From SIG587 sp045531585 (GTDB lineage Bacteria; Bacillota; Clostridia; Oscillospirales; Acutalibacteraceae), in contig JAZSEH010000044.1 in assembly GCA_045531585.1 (NCBI GenBank), positions 1 to 16,470 of the forward strand: a DNA stretch of 16,470 bases. The letters run 5' to 3'. This document shows positions 1 to 6,452 of this stretch, piece after piece (within the stretch, counting starts at the first letter, position 1; every line of letters starts with the position of its first letter). Made by a program: the position numbers and the translations under genes. Below the pieces are notes generated by a model that searched no databases, had not been told where the DNA came from, and saw nothing but the letters and a program-made list of their open reading frames with translations.

Positions 1-85
1 AGATTATTTACATAAAACCGCTACACTTAGCGGTTTTTCGAAAAGCTTTGATTGAAAGCTTTTCGACTACCTATTATCATTATAA
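1..85 (-). repeat. Left copy of an 85-bp dispersed repeat with two stem-loops
   Basis: This stretch is repeated in inverted orientation at 16333-16417 with one mismatch (base 72 against 16346). It holds two perfect hairpins: arms 14-23 and 28-37 (10 bp, loop CACT), and arms 39-49 and 55-65 (11 bp, loop GATTG). The copy runs into the 3' end of rpe, and its inner boundary TTATAA supplies the last Leu codon and stop of that gene. It starts at the first base of the window, so its true outer edge is unknown. It contains no coding capacity. A MITE-like or REP-like intergenic element is likely, but I cannot name a family. Confidence 0.9.
14..65 (-). terminator. Probable terminator of the galT-rpe operon, formed by the repeat
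   Basis: Read on the minus strand downstream of rpe, an 11-bp hairpin (65-39) is followed directly by a 10-bp GC-centred hairpin (37-14) whose descending arm ends in TTTT. The stems are perfect and begin 14 bases after the rpe stop codon. The U-tract is short, so the strength is uncertain. The first hairpin also carries A- and T-rich flanks, so the element could terminate in both directions. Confidence 0.6.
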
Positions 86-724
86 CGAACTGATTTGAGC
101 AACACGCCGGGCCATATCCTCGGCAGAGAATATGTAGTTTCCGGCAACCAGAACGTCGGCACCTGCCTCTACTGCAAGAGGAGCTGTTTCGGCGTTTATA
201 CCTCCGTCAACCTCCAATAGAATATCAAGGCCTTGCTTTTTAATCTCTTCTTTAAGGATTTTAAGCTTTCTTAAAGCGTCGGGCATAAATTTCTGGCCGC
301 CAAATCCGGGCTCAACCGACATAACAAGCACCATATCGCAAAGGGGGAGTACGCTGAATATCTCCTCGGGCTCCGTGCAGGGTTTGATGGTTAAACAGGA
401 CTTGCAACCAAGCGCTCTGATTTCTTCAAGTGTCTCCTTTACAGGAGAGCCGGCTTCATAGTGGAAGCCTAAATAATCGCAAACGGCGGCAAACTCCTTT
501 AAATATCTGTGGGGACGGTCTATCATAAGATGAACGTCAAGAATCATATCGGTACAAGCACGAATGGATTTTATAACCGGAACACCAAAGGAAATGTTGG
601 GAACGAATAATCCGTCCATAACGTCTAAATGGAGCATATCAATTCCGGCGTCAGCCAGGCGCTTAATATCATTTTTTAAATTCATAAAATCTGCGGTAAG
701 TACAGAGGGCGCAATCTTAGCCAT
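80..724 (-). CDS. rpe: Ribulose-phosphate 3-epimerase
   Basis: This cytosolic enzyme interconverts D-ribulose 5-phosphate and D-xylulose 5-phosphate in the non-oxidative pentose phosphate pathway. The 214-residue protein has the normal family length and a full TIM barrel. It carries the N-terminal IAPSVLTADF strand, the metal/catalytic segment HLDVMDG (H32, D34), HLM (H65), the phosphate-loop segment MSVEPGFGGQKF near 135-146, and EVDGGIN with D173. The C-terminal phosphate-binding part GADVLVAGNYIF is also present. Its ribosome binding site AAGGAGAG overlaps the galT stop codon, only 13 nt separate the two genes, and they share the galT promoter. The stop codon lies inside the repeat at the window edge. 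Confidence 0.97.
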   Translation of the reverse strand: MAKIAPSVLTADFMNLKNDIKRLADAGIDMLHLDVMDGLFVPNISFGVPVIKSIRACTDMILDVHLMIDRPHRYLKEFAAVCDYLGFHYEAGSPVKETLEEIRALGCKSCLTIKPCTEPEEIFSVLPLCDMVLVMSVEPGFGGQKFMPDALRKLKILKEEIKKQGLDILLEVDGGINAETAPLAVEAGADVLVAGNYIFSAEDMARRVAQISSL

Positions 725-737
725 TTTTTCTCTCTCC

Positions 738-2231
738 TTATTTAACGGTTTTTATAAAGCGTATAAAGGCCTGATTGCCTTCATCGGTTCTTTTGAATAC
801 GCCTGCGTGCTCAAGAACCTTTGCAAAAACAATACCGATTTCTTGCTTTAATATTTCGTCAACGTTATCCTCACGGATGTTTTCGTGTCTGGCAATAACC
901 TCTTTGGCCCAGTCAGCGTGCTTAGAAAGCAGGTCATCCTTTGAAATATCTCGGTTTTCTATAATTGCCTTGCCAAGCTCTTCCATTTCGTTTTTAAGGC
1001 GAGAGGGAAGAACGGCCAAGCCCATTACTTCAATAAGACCTATGTTTTCCTTCTTTATGTGGTGCAGCTCCGCGTGGGGATGGTAAACGCCTAAGGGATG
1101 CTCTTTTGTTGTGATATTATTTCTAAGCACCAAATCAAGCTCGAATTTTCCGTTTGCCATTCTGGCAATAGGGGTTATTGTGTTGTGAGGCTCGCCGTTT
1201 GTATTGGCGTAAACAAAGGCGTTGGGGTCTGTGTAAATGCGCCAGGCAGAAAGAATCTTGTCTGCAAGCTGAACCAGCTTATCCGGCTCACTGTGTCTTA
1301 TTCTTATAACAGACATAGGCCATTTAACAATGCCTGCCTCAACGTCCTCAAAACCTCCAAAAACAACGTCGGTTTCAATGGGTGCCTTAGCCATAGCAAA
1401 ATCATAGTGGCCGCCCTGAAAATGATCGTGGCTTAAAATGGAACCGCCAACAATGGGCAGGTCGGCGTTTGAGCCTACAAAATAGTGGGGGAAAAGCTTA
1501 ACAAAATCAAGGAGTTTTTTAAAGGTATCCCGATTTATAGCCATAGGAGTGTGCTGACTGTTAAAAACAATGCAGTGTTCGTTATAGTAAACGTAAGGGG
1601 AGTACTGCATAAACCAATCGGAGTTGTTTATGGTAATGGGAATTATTCTATGATTTTGTCTTGCAGGTGAATTTATTCTTCCTGCATAGCCTTCGTTTTC
1701 GCGACAAAGCAGGCACTTAGGGTATCCACTTTGAGGTGCGGCCTTTGCGGCTGCAATGGCTTTGGGATCCTTTTCGGGCTTTGAAAGATTTATTGTTATA
1801 TCAAGGTCACCGTACTCTGTGGAGGTTATCCATTTAACGTCCTTACAGATTCTATACCTTCTGATGTAATCGGTATCCTTACTGAACTGATAGTAATAAT
1901 CGGTAGCCTTAAGAGGAGATTCCTCATAAAGCCTAAAAAATTCCTTTGTTACAAAACTTGGAAAGGGAAGCATAAGTCCCATAAGACGTGTGTCGAAAAG
2001 GTCGCGATGAGTTTGCGTATCCTCAATAATTCCTTGACGTACTGCATAATCACAAAGCTCCTTAAGGGTTTGCTCAAGGTCTATGCATTGCACCGCATCA
2101 AGGGGTGTTTCGTACTCGTCAATATGTAACGCTTCAATTATTCTGTTGGTGATAAAGGTTATATCCTGTTTCTCAAAAAAATTCTTGCTCAGTCCATATT
2201 GGACAAGCTTGTTTATGCTGTCGTTAATCAT
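738..2231 (-). CDS. galT: UDP-glucose--hexose-1-phosphate uridylyltransferase, class II
   Basis: The enzyme transfers UMP between UDP-glucose and galactose 1-phosphate in the Leloir pathway. The 497-residue length and sequence match the Firmicutes-type class II family rather than the shorter E. coli type. Visible marks are FDTRLMGLMLPFPS (79-92), a CxxC pair (C173, C176), and the nucleotidyl-transfer motif H268-x-H270-x-Q272 inside SHDHFQGGH. H270 is the expected uridylylated histidine by family analogy. I chose the ATG at 2231 because GGGGAG lies 6 nt upstream. An ATG 18 bases further up lies before that site and has no ribosome binding site of its own. galK and galE are not in the window. 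The gene is co-transcribed with rpe, so galactose entry and the pentose phosphate pathway are linked only by position. Confidence 0.95.
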   Translation of the reverse strand: MINDSINKLVQYGLSKNFFEKQDITFITNRIIEALHIDEYETPLDAVQCIDLEQTLKELCDYAVRQGIIEDTQTHRDLFDTRLMGLMLPFPSFVTKEFFRLYEESPLKATDYYYQFSKDTDYIRRYRICKDVKWITSTEYGDLDITINLSKPEKDPKAIAAAKAAPQSGYPKCLLCRENEGYAGRINSPARQNHRIIPITINNSDWFMQYSPYVYYNEHCIVFNSQHTPMAINRDTFKKLLDFVKLFPHYFVGSNADLPIVGGSILSHDHFQGGHYDFAMAKAPIETDVVFGGFEDVEAGIVKWPMSVIRIRHSEPDKLVQLADKILSAWRIYTDPNAFVYANTNGEPHNTITPIARMANGKFELDLVLRNNITTKEHPLGVYHPHAELHHIKKENIGLIEVMGLAVLPSRLKNEMEELGKAIIENRDISKDDLLSKHADWAKEVIARHENIREDNVDEILKQEIGIVFAKVLEHAGVFKRTDEGNQAFIRFIKTVK

Positions 2232-2279
2232 AAAAACTCCCCAAAACATCTATTTATAGGTACATATTACCAGTAAAAT

Positions 2280-2308
2280 ATTATACTTATTTTTATATAT
2301 AGTGTCAA
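2280..2308 (-). promoter_or_regulatory. Sigma-A promoter of galT-rpe
   Basis: On the minus strand a perfect -35 TTGACA (2308-2303) and a perfect -10 TATAAT (2285-2280) are separated by 17 bp. The start codon follows about 48 nt after the -10 element. The promoter is divergent from the rpsU promoter, and the sequence between them is A/T-rich with no further signal that I can support. I see no operator-like palindrome here. Confidence 0.85.
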
Positions 2309-2367
2309 TACAAATTACCTACAAATATACAATAAAAAAATAAAACGTAATTATTAAAAATAAGTCC

Positions 2368-2397
2368 TTGACAATTGAGAACTATCTGTAGTATAAT
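2368..2397 (+). promoter_or_regulatory. Sigma-A promoter of rpsU
   Basis: The -35 TTGACA (2368-2373) and -10 TATAAT (2392-2397) are both exact consensus with an 18-bp spacer. Transcription would begin near 2404, giving a leader of about 43 nt before rpsU. The A/T-rich sequence just upstream could act as an UP element, as expected for a ribosomal protein promoter. Confidence 0.85.
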
Positions 2398-2429
2398 AGC
2401 CTTTGTAAATATACCCCTGCACGATTCGC

Positions 2430-2449
2430 GGAGGGAGGGAATGTAGATG
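2430..2449 (+). promoter_or_regulatory. Double Shine-Dalgarno and start-stop codon pair before rpsU
   Basis: Two GGAGG sites overlap by one base (2430-2434 and 2434-2438). Two ATG codons follow, at 2441 and 2447. The first ATG is immediately followed by TAG (2444-2446), making a one-codon reading frame that abuts the rpsU start. Spacing is 6 nt from the first site to the first ATG and 8 nt from the second site to the rpsU ATG. The arrangement is visible in the sequence. A role in tuning translation is inference. Confidence 0.45.
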
Positions 2450-2623
2450 AGTCAGGTAAAAATTAAAGAGAATGAGTCTCTTGATAACGCTCTTCGTCGC
2501 TTTAAGAGACAGACCGCAAAAGACGGTGTTATTCAGGAAGTTCGCAAAAGAGAGCATTATGAGAAGCCCTCTGTAAAGCGCAAGAAGAAGTCGGAAGCCG
2601 CCCGTAAGCGCAAATTCCGCTAA
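2447..2623 (+). CDS. rpsU: 30S ribosomal protein S21
   Basis: The 58-residue protein is the small, very basic subunit protein bS21, which sits near the platform of the 30S subunit and the 3' end of 16S rRNA. It begins MSQVKIKENESLDNALRRFKR, has the typical KREHYEKPSVKRKKK segment, and ends in a run of Lys/Arg (EAARKRKFR). The length equals the usual Firmicutes S21. Arg codons are mostly CGT/CGC, as expected for a highly expressed gene. It is monocistronic by signals, with its own consensus promoter and a terminator 18 nt after the stop, although read-through into yqeG is likely. Confidence 0.96.
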   Translation: MSQVKIKENESLDNALRRFKRQTAKDGVIQEVRKREHYEKPSVKRKKKSEAARKRKFR

Positions 2624-2640
2624 ACGAATTTATTTTATTT

Positions 2641-2675
2641 AAAAAGCGGTTACACTTTATTGTGTAACCGTTTTT
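2641..2675 (+). terminator. Intrinsic terminator after rpsU
   Basis: A 9-bp perfect stem (2647-2655 with 2662-2670), a 6-nt loop and a run of five T form a standard terminator. An A-tract precedes the stem, so it may also work on the opposite strand. The yqeG start lies only 21 nt downstream, with no space for a promoter. Confidence 0.85.
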
Positions 2676-2696
2676 ATTTACAAGGGTAAAAGAAAG

Positions 2697-3182
2697 ATGA
2701 TTTTTAAACCTAAATTCAAACTTAACGTTGTTACGGATATACGTCCGGATTTTTTAAGTGAAAACGGCATTAAGGCACTTATTCTTGACGTGGATAATAC
2801 CTTGTCTACTCACCACGGTCAGCAATTAACAAATGGGCTTGAAGAATGGATTTCCTTAATGCAACAAAAAAATATAAAGCTAACCGTTCTTTCAAACAGT
2901 AAGGAAAAAAGGGTAGAGCCTTTTGCAAAAAAGATTGGGCTTGATTATTTATCCTTAGGTCTTAAACCGTTGCCCTTCGGATACCTTCGTGCCATAAAAA
3001 AACTTAACGTTAAAAAAAGCGAAGCGGCCATTGTTGGTGACCAAATTTTTACCGATGTTTTAGGCGGCAATCTGATAGGGCTTAAAACTATATTGCTAAC
3101 TCCTATTTTACCCGAAAATGGATGGAGCTTTAAACTTCGCAGAAGAATGGAAAAGATTTTACTTAAAATATATAAAATGTAG
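2697..3182 (+). CDS. yqeG: YqeG-family HAD IIIA phosphatase
   Basis: The 161-residue protein is a small cytosolic HAD-superfamily phosphatase of the YqeG type. Motif I is D31-V-D33-N-T-L, motif II is LSNS (S66), the conserved Lys/Pro segment is near K90-P91, and motif III is GDQIFTD (114-120). There is no large cap domain, as expected of subclass III. The substrate of bacterial YqeG is not established. In Bacilli the gene clusters with ribosome-assembly and shikimate genes; here it sits between rpsU and a TIM-barrel/aroQ pair. No promoter is visible between the rpsU terminator and this gene, so expression is probably by read-through. The start is preceded by AAGGG about 13 nt upstream and AGAAAG closer in. 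Confidence 0.9.
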   Translation: MIFKPKFKLNVVTDIRPDFLSENGIKALILDVDNTLSTHHGQQLTNGLEEWISLMQQKNIKLTVLSNSKEKRVEPFAKKIGLDYLSLGLKPLPFGYLRAIKKLNVKKSEAAIVGDQIFTDVLGGNLIGLKTILLTPILPENGWSFKLRRRMEKILLKIYKM

Positions 3183-3196
3183 GGTGGGTGAATATT

Positions 3197-4051
3197 ATGG
3201 CTGCTATTTTTGGACCGGCAGGTAATTCCCAAAGCTTTACCGATATGGGTTATAAGCACAGCTTGCAGGTTCCCGAGTATCTTGAAAAAATGGGTCTTAA
3301 CGCATTTGAATATCAGTGCGGCAGAGGTGTTAATATAGGGCTTGATAAAGCACAACAGCTTGGAGCAATAGCAAAGGAAAAGGGAATAGCGCTTTCCCTC
3401 CACGCCCCATATTATATTTCCATGTCCTCTGTGGAGGAGCAAAAGCGCCTTAATTCTGTTAATTACATCTTAAGCAGTGCAAAGGCAGTAGATGCTATGG
3501 GCGGTGACCGAATAGTTGTCCATACAGGCTCCTGTGGTAAAATATCCCGAGAGGAAGCCCTTAGATTAGCCATTGATACAATGTATATTTCGTTAAAGGC
3601 TCTGGATGATAATGGTCTTGGACACGTGCATATTTGTCCCGAAACAATGGGGAAAATAAATCAGCTTGGAACTCTTGAGGAGGTTATTGCCCTTTGCGAG
3701 ATAGACGAGCGACTCATACCCTGTATTGATTTCGGACATCTTAATGCAAGAACGGGCGGAGGCCTAAAAACCCTTGAGGATTTTGAGGATATATTTAATA
3801 AAATTGAAAACCGTCTGGGCGAATATCGTCTTAAAAACTTTCATTCTCATTTTTCAAAAATAGAATACACCGTGGGCGGTGAGAAAAAACACCTCACCTT
3901 TGCGGATGACGTTTTTGGTCCAAACTTTGAGCCCGTAATGGAACTAATATACAAAAAAGATTGTTCACCTACGATTATATGCGAGTCTGACGGAACTCAG
4001 GCGGAGGATGCAAAAACAATGAAACAATATTACGAAGGGTTGTGCGAATAA
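3197..4051 (+). CDS. Endonuclease IV-like (Nfo-related) TIM-barrel protein
   Basis: This 284-residue protein has the metal-ligand pattern of the AP endonuclease IV fold: H69 (LHAPYY), H109 (VVHTG), E149 (CPETMGK), D178 and H181 (DFGHLNA), H216/H218 (FHSH), E229 and H232 (GGEKKH), and E263 (CESDG). In E. coli Nfo the equivalent pair near 229-231 is Asp-x-His, so this site is slightly altered. The family is widely annotated as endonuclease IV, but a DNA-repair role is not shown by sequence alone. A sugar-phosphate isomerase-like activity is the alternative. I chose the ATG at 3197 because AGGGTGGG lies 8 nt before it. A GTG at 3188 falls inside that ribosome binding site. The gene follows yqeG by 14 nt and its stop codon overlaps the aroQ start (TAATG). 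Confidence 0.8.
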   Translation: MAAIFGPAGNSQSFTDMGYKHSLQVPEYLEKMGLNAFEYQCGRGVNIGLDKAQQLGAIAKEKGIALSLHAPYYISMSSVEEQKRLNSVNYILSSAKAVDAMGGDRIVVHTGSCGKISREEALRLAIDTMYISLKALDDNGLGHVHICPETMGKINQLGTLEEVIALCEIDERLIPCIDFGHLNARTGGGLKTLEDFEDIFNKIENRLGEYRLKNFHSHFSKIEYTVGGEKKHLTFADDVFGPNFEPVMELIYKKDCSPTIICESDGTQAEDAKTMKQYYEGLCE

Positions 4052-4488
4052 TGTTAAACAAAAAAATTCTTGTAATTAACGGTCCCAATCTTAATATGCT
4101 GGGTACCCGTGAGCCAACGGTCTACGGAAGTAAAACCTTAGCCGATATAAACTCAAATATTCAAAGCTATGCTCAGGCAATGAAAATTAGCTGTGATTTC
4201 TTTCAATCAAACTGTGAAGGCGAGATAATAGATAAAATTCACAGTGTGCATACCGATTATGCAGGTTGTATTATAAATGCGGGAGCTTACACCCATTACA
4301 GCTATGCCATACGTGATGCCATTGCTTGTATTGATAAACCCTTTATAGAGGTTCATATGTCAAACGTACACTCACGTGAGGAATTCCGTCATACTTCGGT
4401 TATCAGCCCCGTATGTAAGGGAGTTATTGCAGGCTTTGGTACAGCAAGTTATTTGCTTGCCGTAAGTGCAATAAGAGATTTAATATAG
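4051..4488 (+). CDS. aroQ: 3-dehydroquinate dehydratase, type II
   Basis: This cytosolic enzyme dehydrates 3-dehydroquinate to 3-dehydroshikimate in the shikimate pathway. The 145-residue length fits the dodecameric type II family. Visible motifs are INGPNLNMLGTREP (9-22), the catalytic Tyr in the YG segment (Y25), INAGAYTHYS (76-85), the E100-V-H102 strand, and the HSREEFRHTS loop with R113. The start is the ATG at 4051, which overlaps the previous stop by one base, so translation is likely coupled. In many Clostridia aroQ is followed by a Xaa-Pro peptidase and then efp; here the peptidase gene is absent and efp comes next with its own promoter. No hairpin terminator is visible after aroQ. 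Confidence 0.96.
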   Translation: MLNKKILVINGPNLNMLGTREPTVYGSKTLADINSNIQSYAQAMKISCDFFQSNCEGEIIDKIHSVHTDYAGCIINAGAYTHYSYAIRDAIACIDKPFIEVHMSNVHSREEFRHTSVISPVCKGVIAGFGTASYLLAVSAIRDLI

Positions 4489-4505
4489 TTTTTTTACAGT
4501 TATTC

Positions 4506-4534
4506 TTGACAAACTGATTAAAACACTTTATAAT
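4506..4534 (+). promoter_or_regulatory. Sigma-A promoter of efp
   Basis: The -35 TTGACA (4506-4511) and -10 TATAAT (4529-4534) are exact consensus with a 17-bp spacer. Transcription would start near 4541, leaving a leader of about 64 nt before efp. Confidence 0.88.
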
Positions 4535-4550
4535 TCAATATGTAATATAT

Positions 4551-4573
4551 TGTGGTAGAAATTGGCTGCCACA
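4551..4573 (+). promoter_or_regulatory. Hairpin in the efp 5' leader
   Basis: TGTGGTAG (4551-4558) can pair with CTGCCACA (4566-4573) through 8 bp including one G-U pair, with a 7-nt loop. The stem can be lengthened past a small bulge. It lies about 10 nt from the predicted transcript 5' end and is not followed by a T-run, so it is not a terminator. It may protect the mRNA 5' end. I recognise no known riboswitch class. Confidence 0.4.
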
Positions 4574-4604
4574 CAATGTATGTAAATTTTGGAGGAATTT
4601 TATT

Positions 4605-5162
4605 ATGGTAACTGCTGGCGATTTCAGAAATGGTGTAACCTTCGAGATGGATGGTAAGGTTTATCAGATTATTGAGTTCCAACACGTTAAGCCGGGTAAG
4701 GGCGCTGCATTCGTTCGCGCTAAGATCCGTAACGTTATTGAGGGCTCTGTGATTGAACGTACCTTCAACCCGAATGATAAATATCCCACCGCTTTTGTAG
4801 AGCGTAAGGAAATGGAGTATTCCTATAGTGATGAAGGTCTTTACTATTTTATGGATCCCGAATCCTATGAGCTTGTTCCCGTTGGCGCCGATGATCTTGG
4901 CGATAACTTCAAGTTCGTTAAGGAAAATATGGTATGCAAAATCCTTTCCTACAAGGGTAAAGTATTTGGTGTTGAGCCTCCTACATTTGTTGAGCTTGAG
5001 ATTACTGCTACTGATCCCGGCTTTAAGGGTGATACCGCTACAAACGCAACAAAGCCCGCTACTCTTGAAACAGGTGCGGAGATACGTGTACCTCTCTTCA
5101 TCAATGAAGGAGATAAGATTCGTATTGATACCCGTACAGGTGAATACATGGAGCGTGCATAA
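4605..5162 (+). CDS. efp: Translation elongation factor P
   Basis: EF-P binds the ribosome between the P and E sites and relieves stalling at polyproline. The 185-residue protein has the three beta-barrel architecture. The loop VKPGKGAAF carries K32, the residue that is post-translationally modified in Bacillus. The C-terminal part ends RIDTRTGEYMERA, typical of the family. GGAGGAA precedes the ATG by 8 nt. Codon choice is strongly biased to CGT, GGT and GTT, indicating high expression. It shares a transcript with the zinc-ribbon gene downstream (43-nt gap). Confidence 0.98.
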   Translation: MVTAGDFRNGVTFEMDGKVYQIIEFQHVKPGKGAAFVRAKIRNVIEGSVIERTFNPNDKYPTAFVERKEMEYSYSDEGLYYFMDPESYELVPVGADDLGDNFKFVKENMVCKILSYKGKVFGVEPPTFVELEITATDPGFKGDTATNATKPATLETGAEIRVPLFINEGDKIRIDTRTGEYMERA

Positions 5163-5205
5163 TTGCCGTTTTAATGTATAAAATACAACAGGAGGATTTT
5201 TAATT

Positions 5206-5643
5206 ATGACAATTTGTGAAAAGGTTTCTTATATCAAAGGTCTTGCAGAGGGCTTAGGTCTTGATGACGCTACTAAAGAAGGCAAGGTATTAAACGCTAT
5301 TATAGATGTTCTTACCGATATTGCTGAAGAGATTGATTATATCGAGGAAGATTATGCCGAGCTTTCCGAGCAGGTAGATGCTGTTGATGAGGATCTGGCT
5401 TCCGTTGAAGATTTCATCTATGAAGATGAAGACGAAGACGGTTGTGATTGCGGTTGCTGTGATGACGATGATCTTTATGAGGTAGAGTGCCCTAAGTGTC
5501 ATGACGTTATCTATCTTGATGAGGATATGCTTGCAGAGGAAGGCATTACCTGTCCTAACTGCGGTACCGATCTTGAGTTCGACTTTGACGATGATTGTGA
5601 TTGCTGCTGCGGATGCGATCATAAGGACGCCGAAGAGGAATAA
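5206..5643 (+). CDS. Acidic zinc-ribbon protein, CD1247-like
   Basis: The 145-residue protein resembles the clostridial family named for the CD1247 N-terminal domain, which is usually found downstream of efp. Its function is not known to me. Residues 1-40 form a small hydrophobic/helical domain (KVSYIKGLAEGL), and 41-70 are a highly acidic probable coiled coil. A zinc ribbon follows with C95-x2-C98 and C116-x2-C119. Unusual are two extra cysteine clusters, C80/C82/C84/C85 before the ribbon and C131/C133/C134/C135/C137 after it, set in Asp/Glu-rich stretches. No signal peptide or membrane segment is visible. AGGAGG lies just upstream of the ATG. Codon bias matches efp, so it is probably abundant. 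A metal-binding or transcription/translation-associated role is only inference. Confidence 0.85.
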   Translation: MTICEKVSYIKGLAEGLGLDDATKEGKVLNAIIDVLTDIAEEIDYIEEDYAELSEQVDAVDEDLASVEDFIYEDEDEDGCDCGCCDDDDLYEVECPKCHDVIYLDEDMLAEEGITCPNCGTDLEFDFDDDCDCCCGCDHKDAEEE

Positions 5644-5659
5644 TTATTTTAAAATTTTG

Positions 5660-5686
5660 GGGCGTACTTTTGTGCGCCCTTTTTTT
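5660..5686 (+). terminator. Intrinsic terminator after the zinc-ribbon gene
   Basis: An 8-bp GC-rich stem (5660-5667 with 5672-5679, one G-U pair) has a TTTT loop and is followed by seven T. It closes the efp transcript. ispD begins only 25 nt later. Confidence 0.9.
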
Positions 5687-5711
5687 AATGTTTAATAAAG
5701 GAGCACGCTCA

Positions 5712-6449
5712 ATGTCTGCTTTGGAATGTAAAATAGAATATGATACGGTGCCTGATAATACGGATAAAGACTCAATTCCTGTAATAATTGTTGCCGCGGG
5801 TAGTGCAAGCAGAATGAACGGAATTGATAAAATATTCTTTCCGTTATGCGGTGTTCCGCTTATCGTCCATACTATGCGCGCTTTTGAAAATTGCAGATAT
5901 ATTTCTAATATTATAATTGTTGCAAAAGAAACAGACGTTTTAAAATTGCAACAGCTTACAGAAAAATATAATATTACGAAGGTAACAGATATTGTCAAGG
6001 GTGGCGAAAATCGTCAGGAATCGGTTAAAAACGGTTTCTCCCGCCTTAAAAAAGATGCTAAGCATGTTCTTATACACGACGGTGCGCGGCCTATTGTAAG
6101 TCAAGAGGTTATTATAGGTGTTTATAAAGCGTTAAAAGAACATAAATGTGTAACCTGTGCCGTGCGGGTAAAGGATACCGTGAAGCGTTTGGACGAAAGC
6201 GGATACGTTTTTGAAACACTGAACAGAGACGAGCTTGTATGTGTCCAGACTCCACAGGGTGTTTGCGCTGAAGAATACCTCTCGGCCATAAATAATGCAG
6301 ATATTTCACTCTTCACTGACGATACATCCATTATGGAAAGCGTTGGCATTAAAACGTATATTACAATGGGAGATTACAGAAATATTAAGGTTACCACAAG
6401 GGAGGACCTGGTGGTTGCGGAACAATATTTAAGAGAAGGGCAGGAGTAG
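5712..6449 (+). CDS. ispD: 2-C-methyl-D-erythritol 4-phosphate cytidylyltransferase
   Basis: IspD makes CDP-methylerythritol from CTP and MEP, the third step of the non-mevalonate isoprenoid pathway. The 245-residue protein has the nucleotide-binding P-loop AAGSASRMNG (28-37, R34), the downstream Lys K40, GGENRQESVKNG (97-108), IHDGARP (121-127), VKDTVKR and TPQG. The Arg and Lys needed for CTP binding are present, although the usual PKQ is replaced by DKIFFP, a common variant. About 20 residues precede the first beta strand. I chose the ATG at 5712 because AAAGGAG lies 8 nt upstream; earlier in-frame starts overlap the terminator. It precedes ispF by 3 nt. No separate promoter is visible. 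Confidence 0.95.
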   Translation: MSALECKIEYDTVPDNTDKDSIPVIIVAAGSASRMNGIDKIFFPLCGVPLIVHTMRAFENCRYISNIIIVAKETDVLKLQQLTEKYNITKVTDIVKGGENRQESVKNGFSRLKKDAKHVLIHDGARPIVSQEVIIGVYKALKEHKCVTCAVRVKDTVKRLDESGYVFETLNRDELVCVQTPQGVCAEEYLSAINNADISLFTDDTSIMESVGIKTYITMGDYRNIKVTTREDLVVAEQYLREGQE

Positions 6450-6452
6450 ATT

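Noticed and set aside
2232..2249. galT start at an ATG 18 bases further upstream
   Set aside because: The GGGGAG ribosome binding site lies downstream of that ATG, so the ATG at 2231 is the start.
2354..2557. 67-residue open frame on the minus strand across the rpsU promoter and gene
   Set aside because: It overlaps a consensus promoter and the clear S21 gene, and its translation has no family-like features.
5290..5622. 110-residue open frame on the minus strand opposite the zinc-ribbon gene
   Set aside because: It is antisense to a gene with strong codon bias, has low-complexity Ile/Thr-rich composition derived from GAT/GAA codons read backwards, and has no ribosome binding site.
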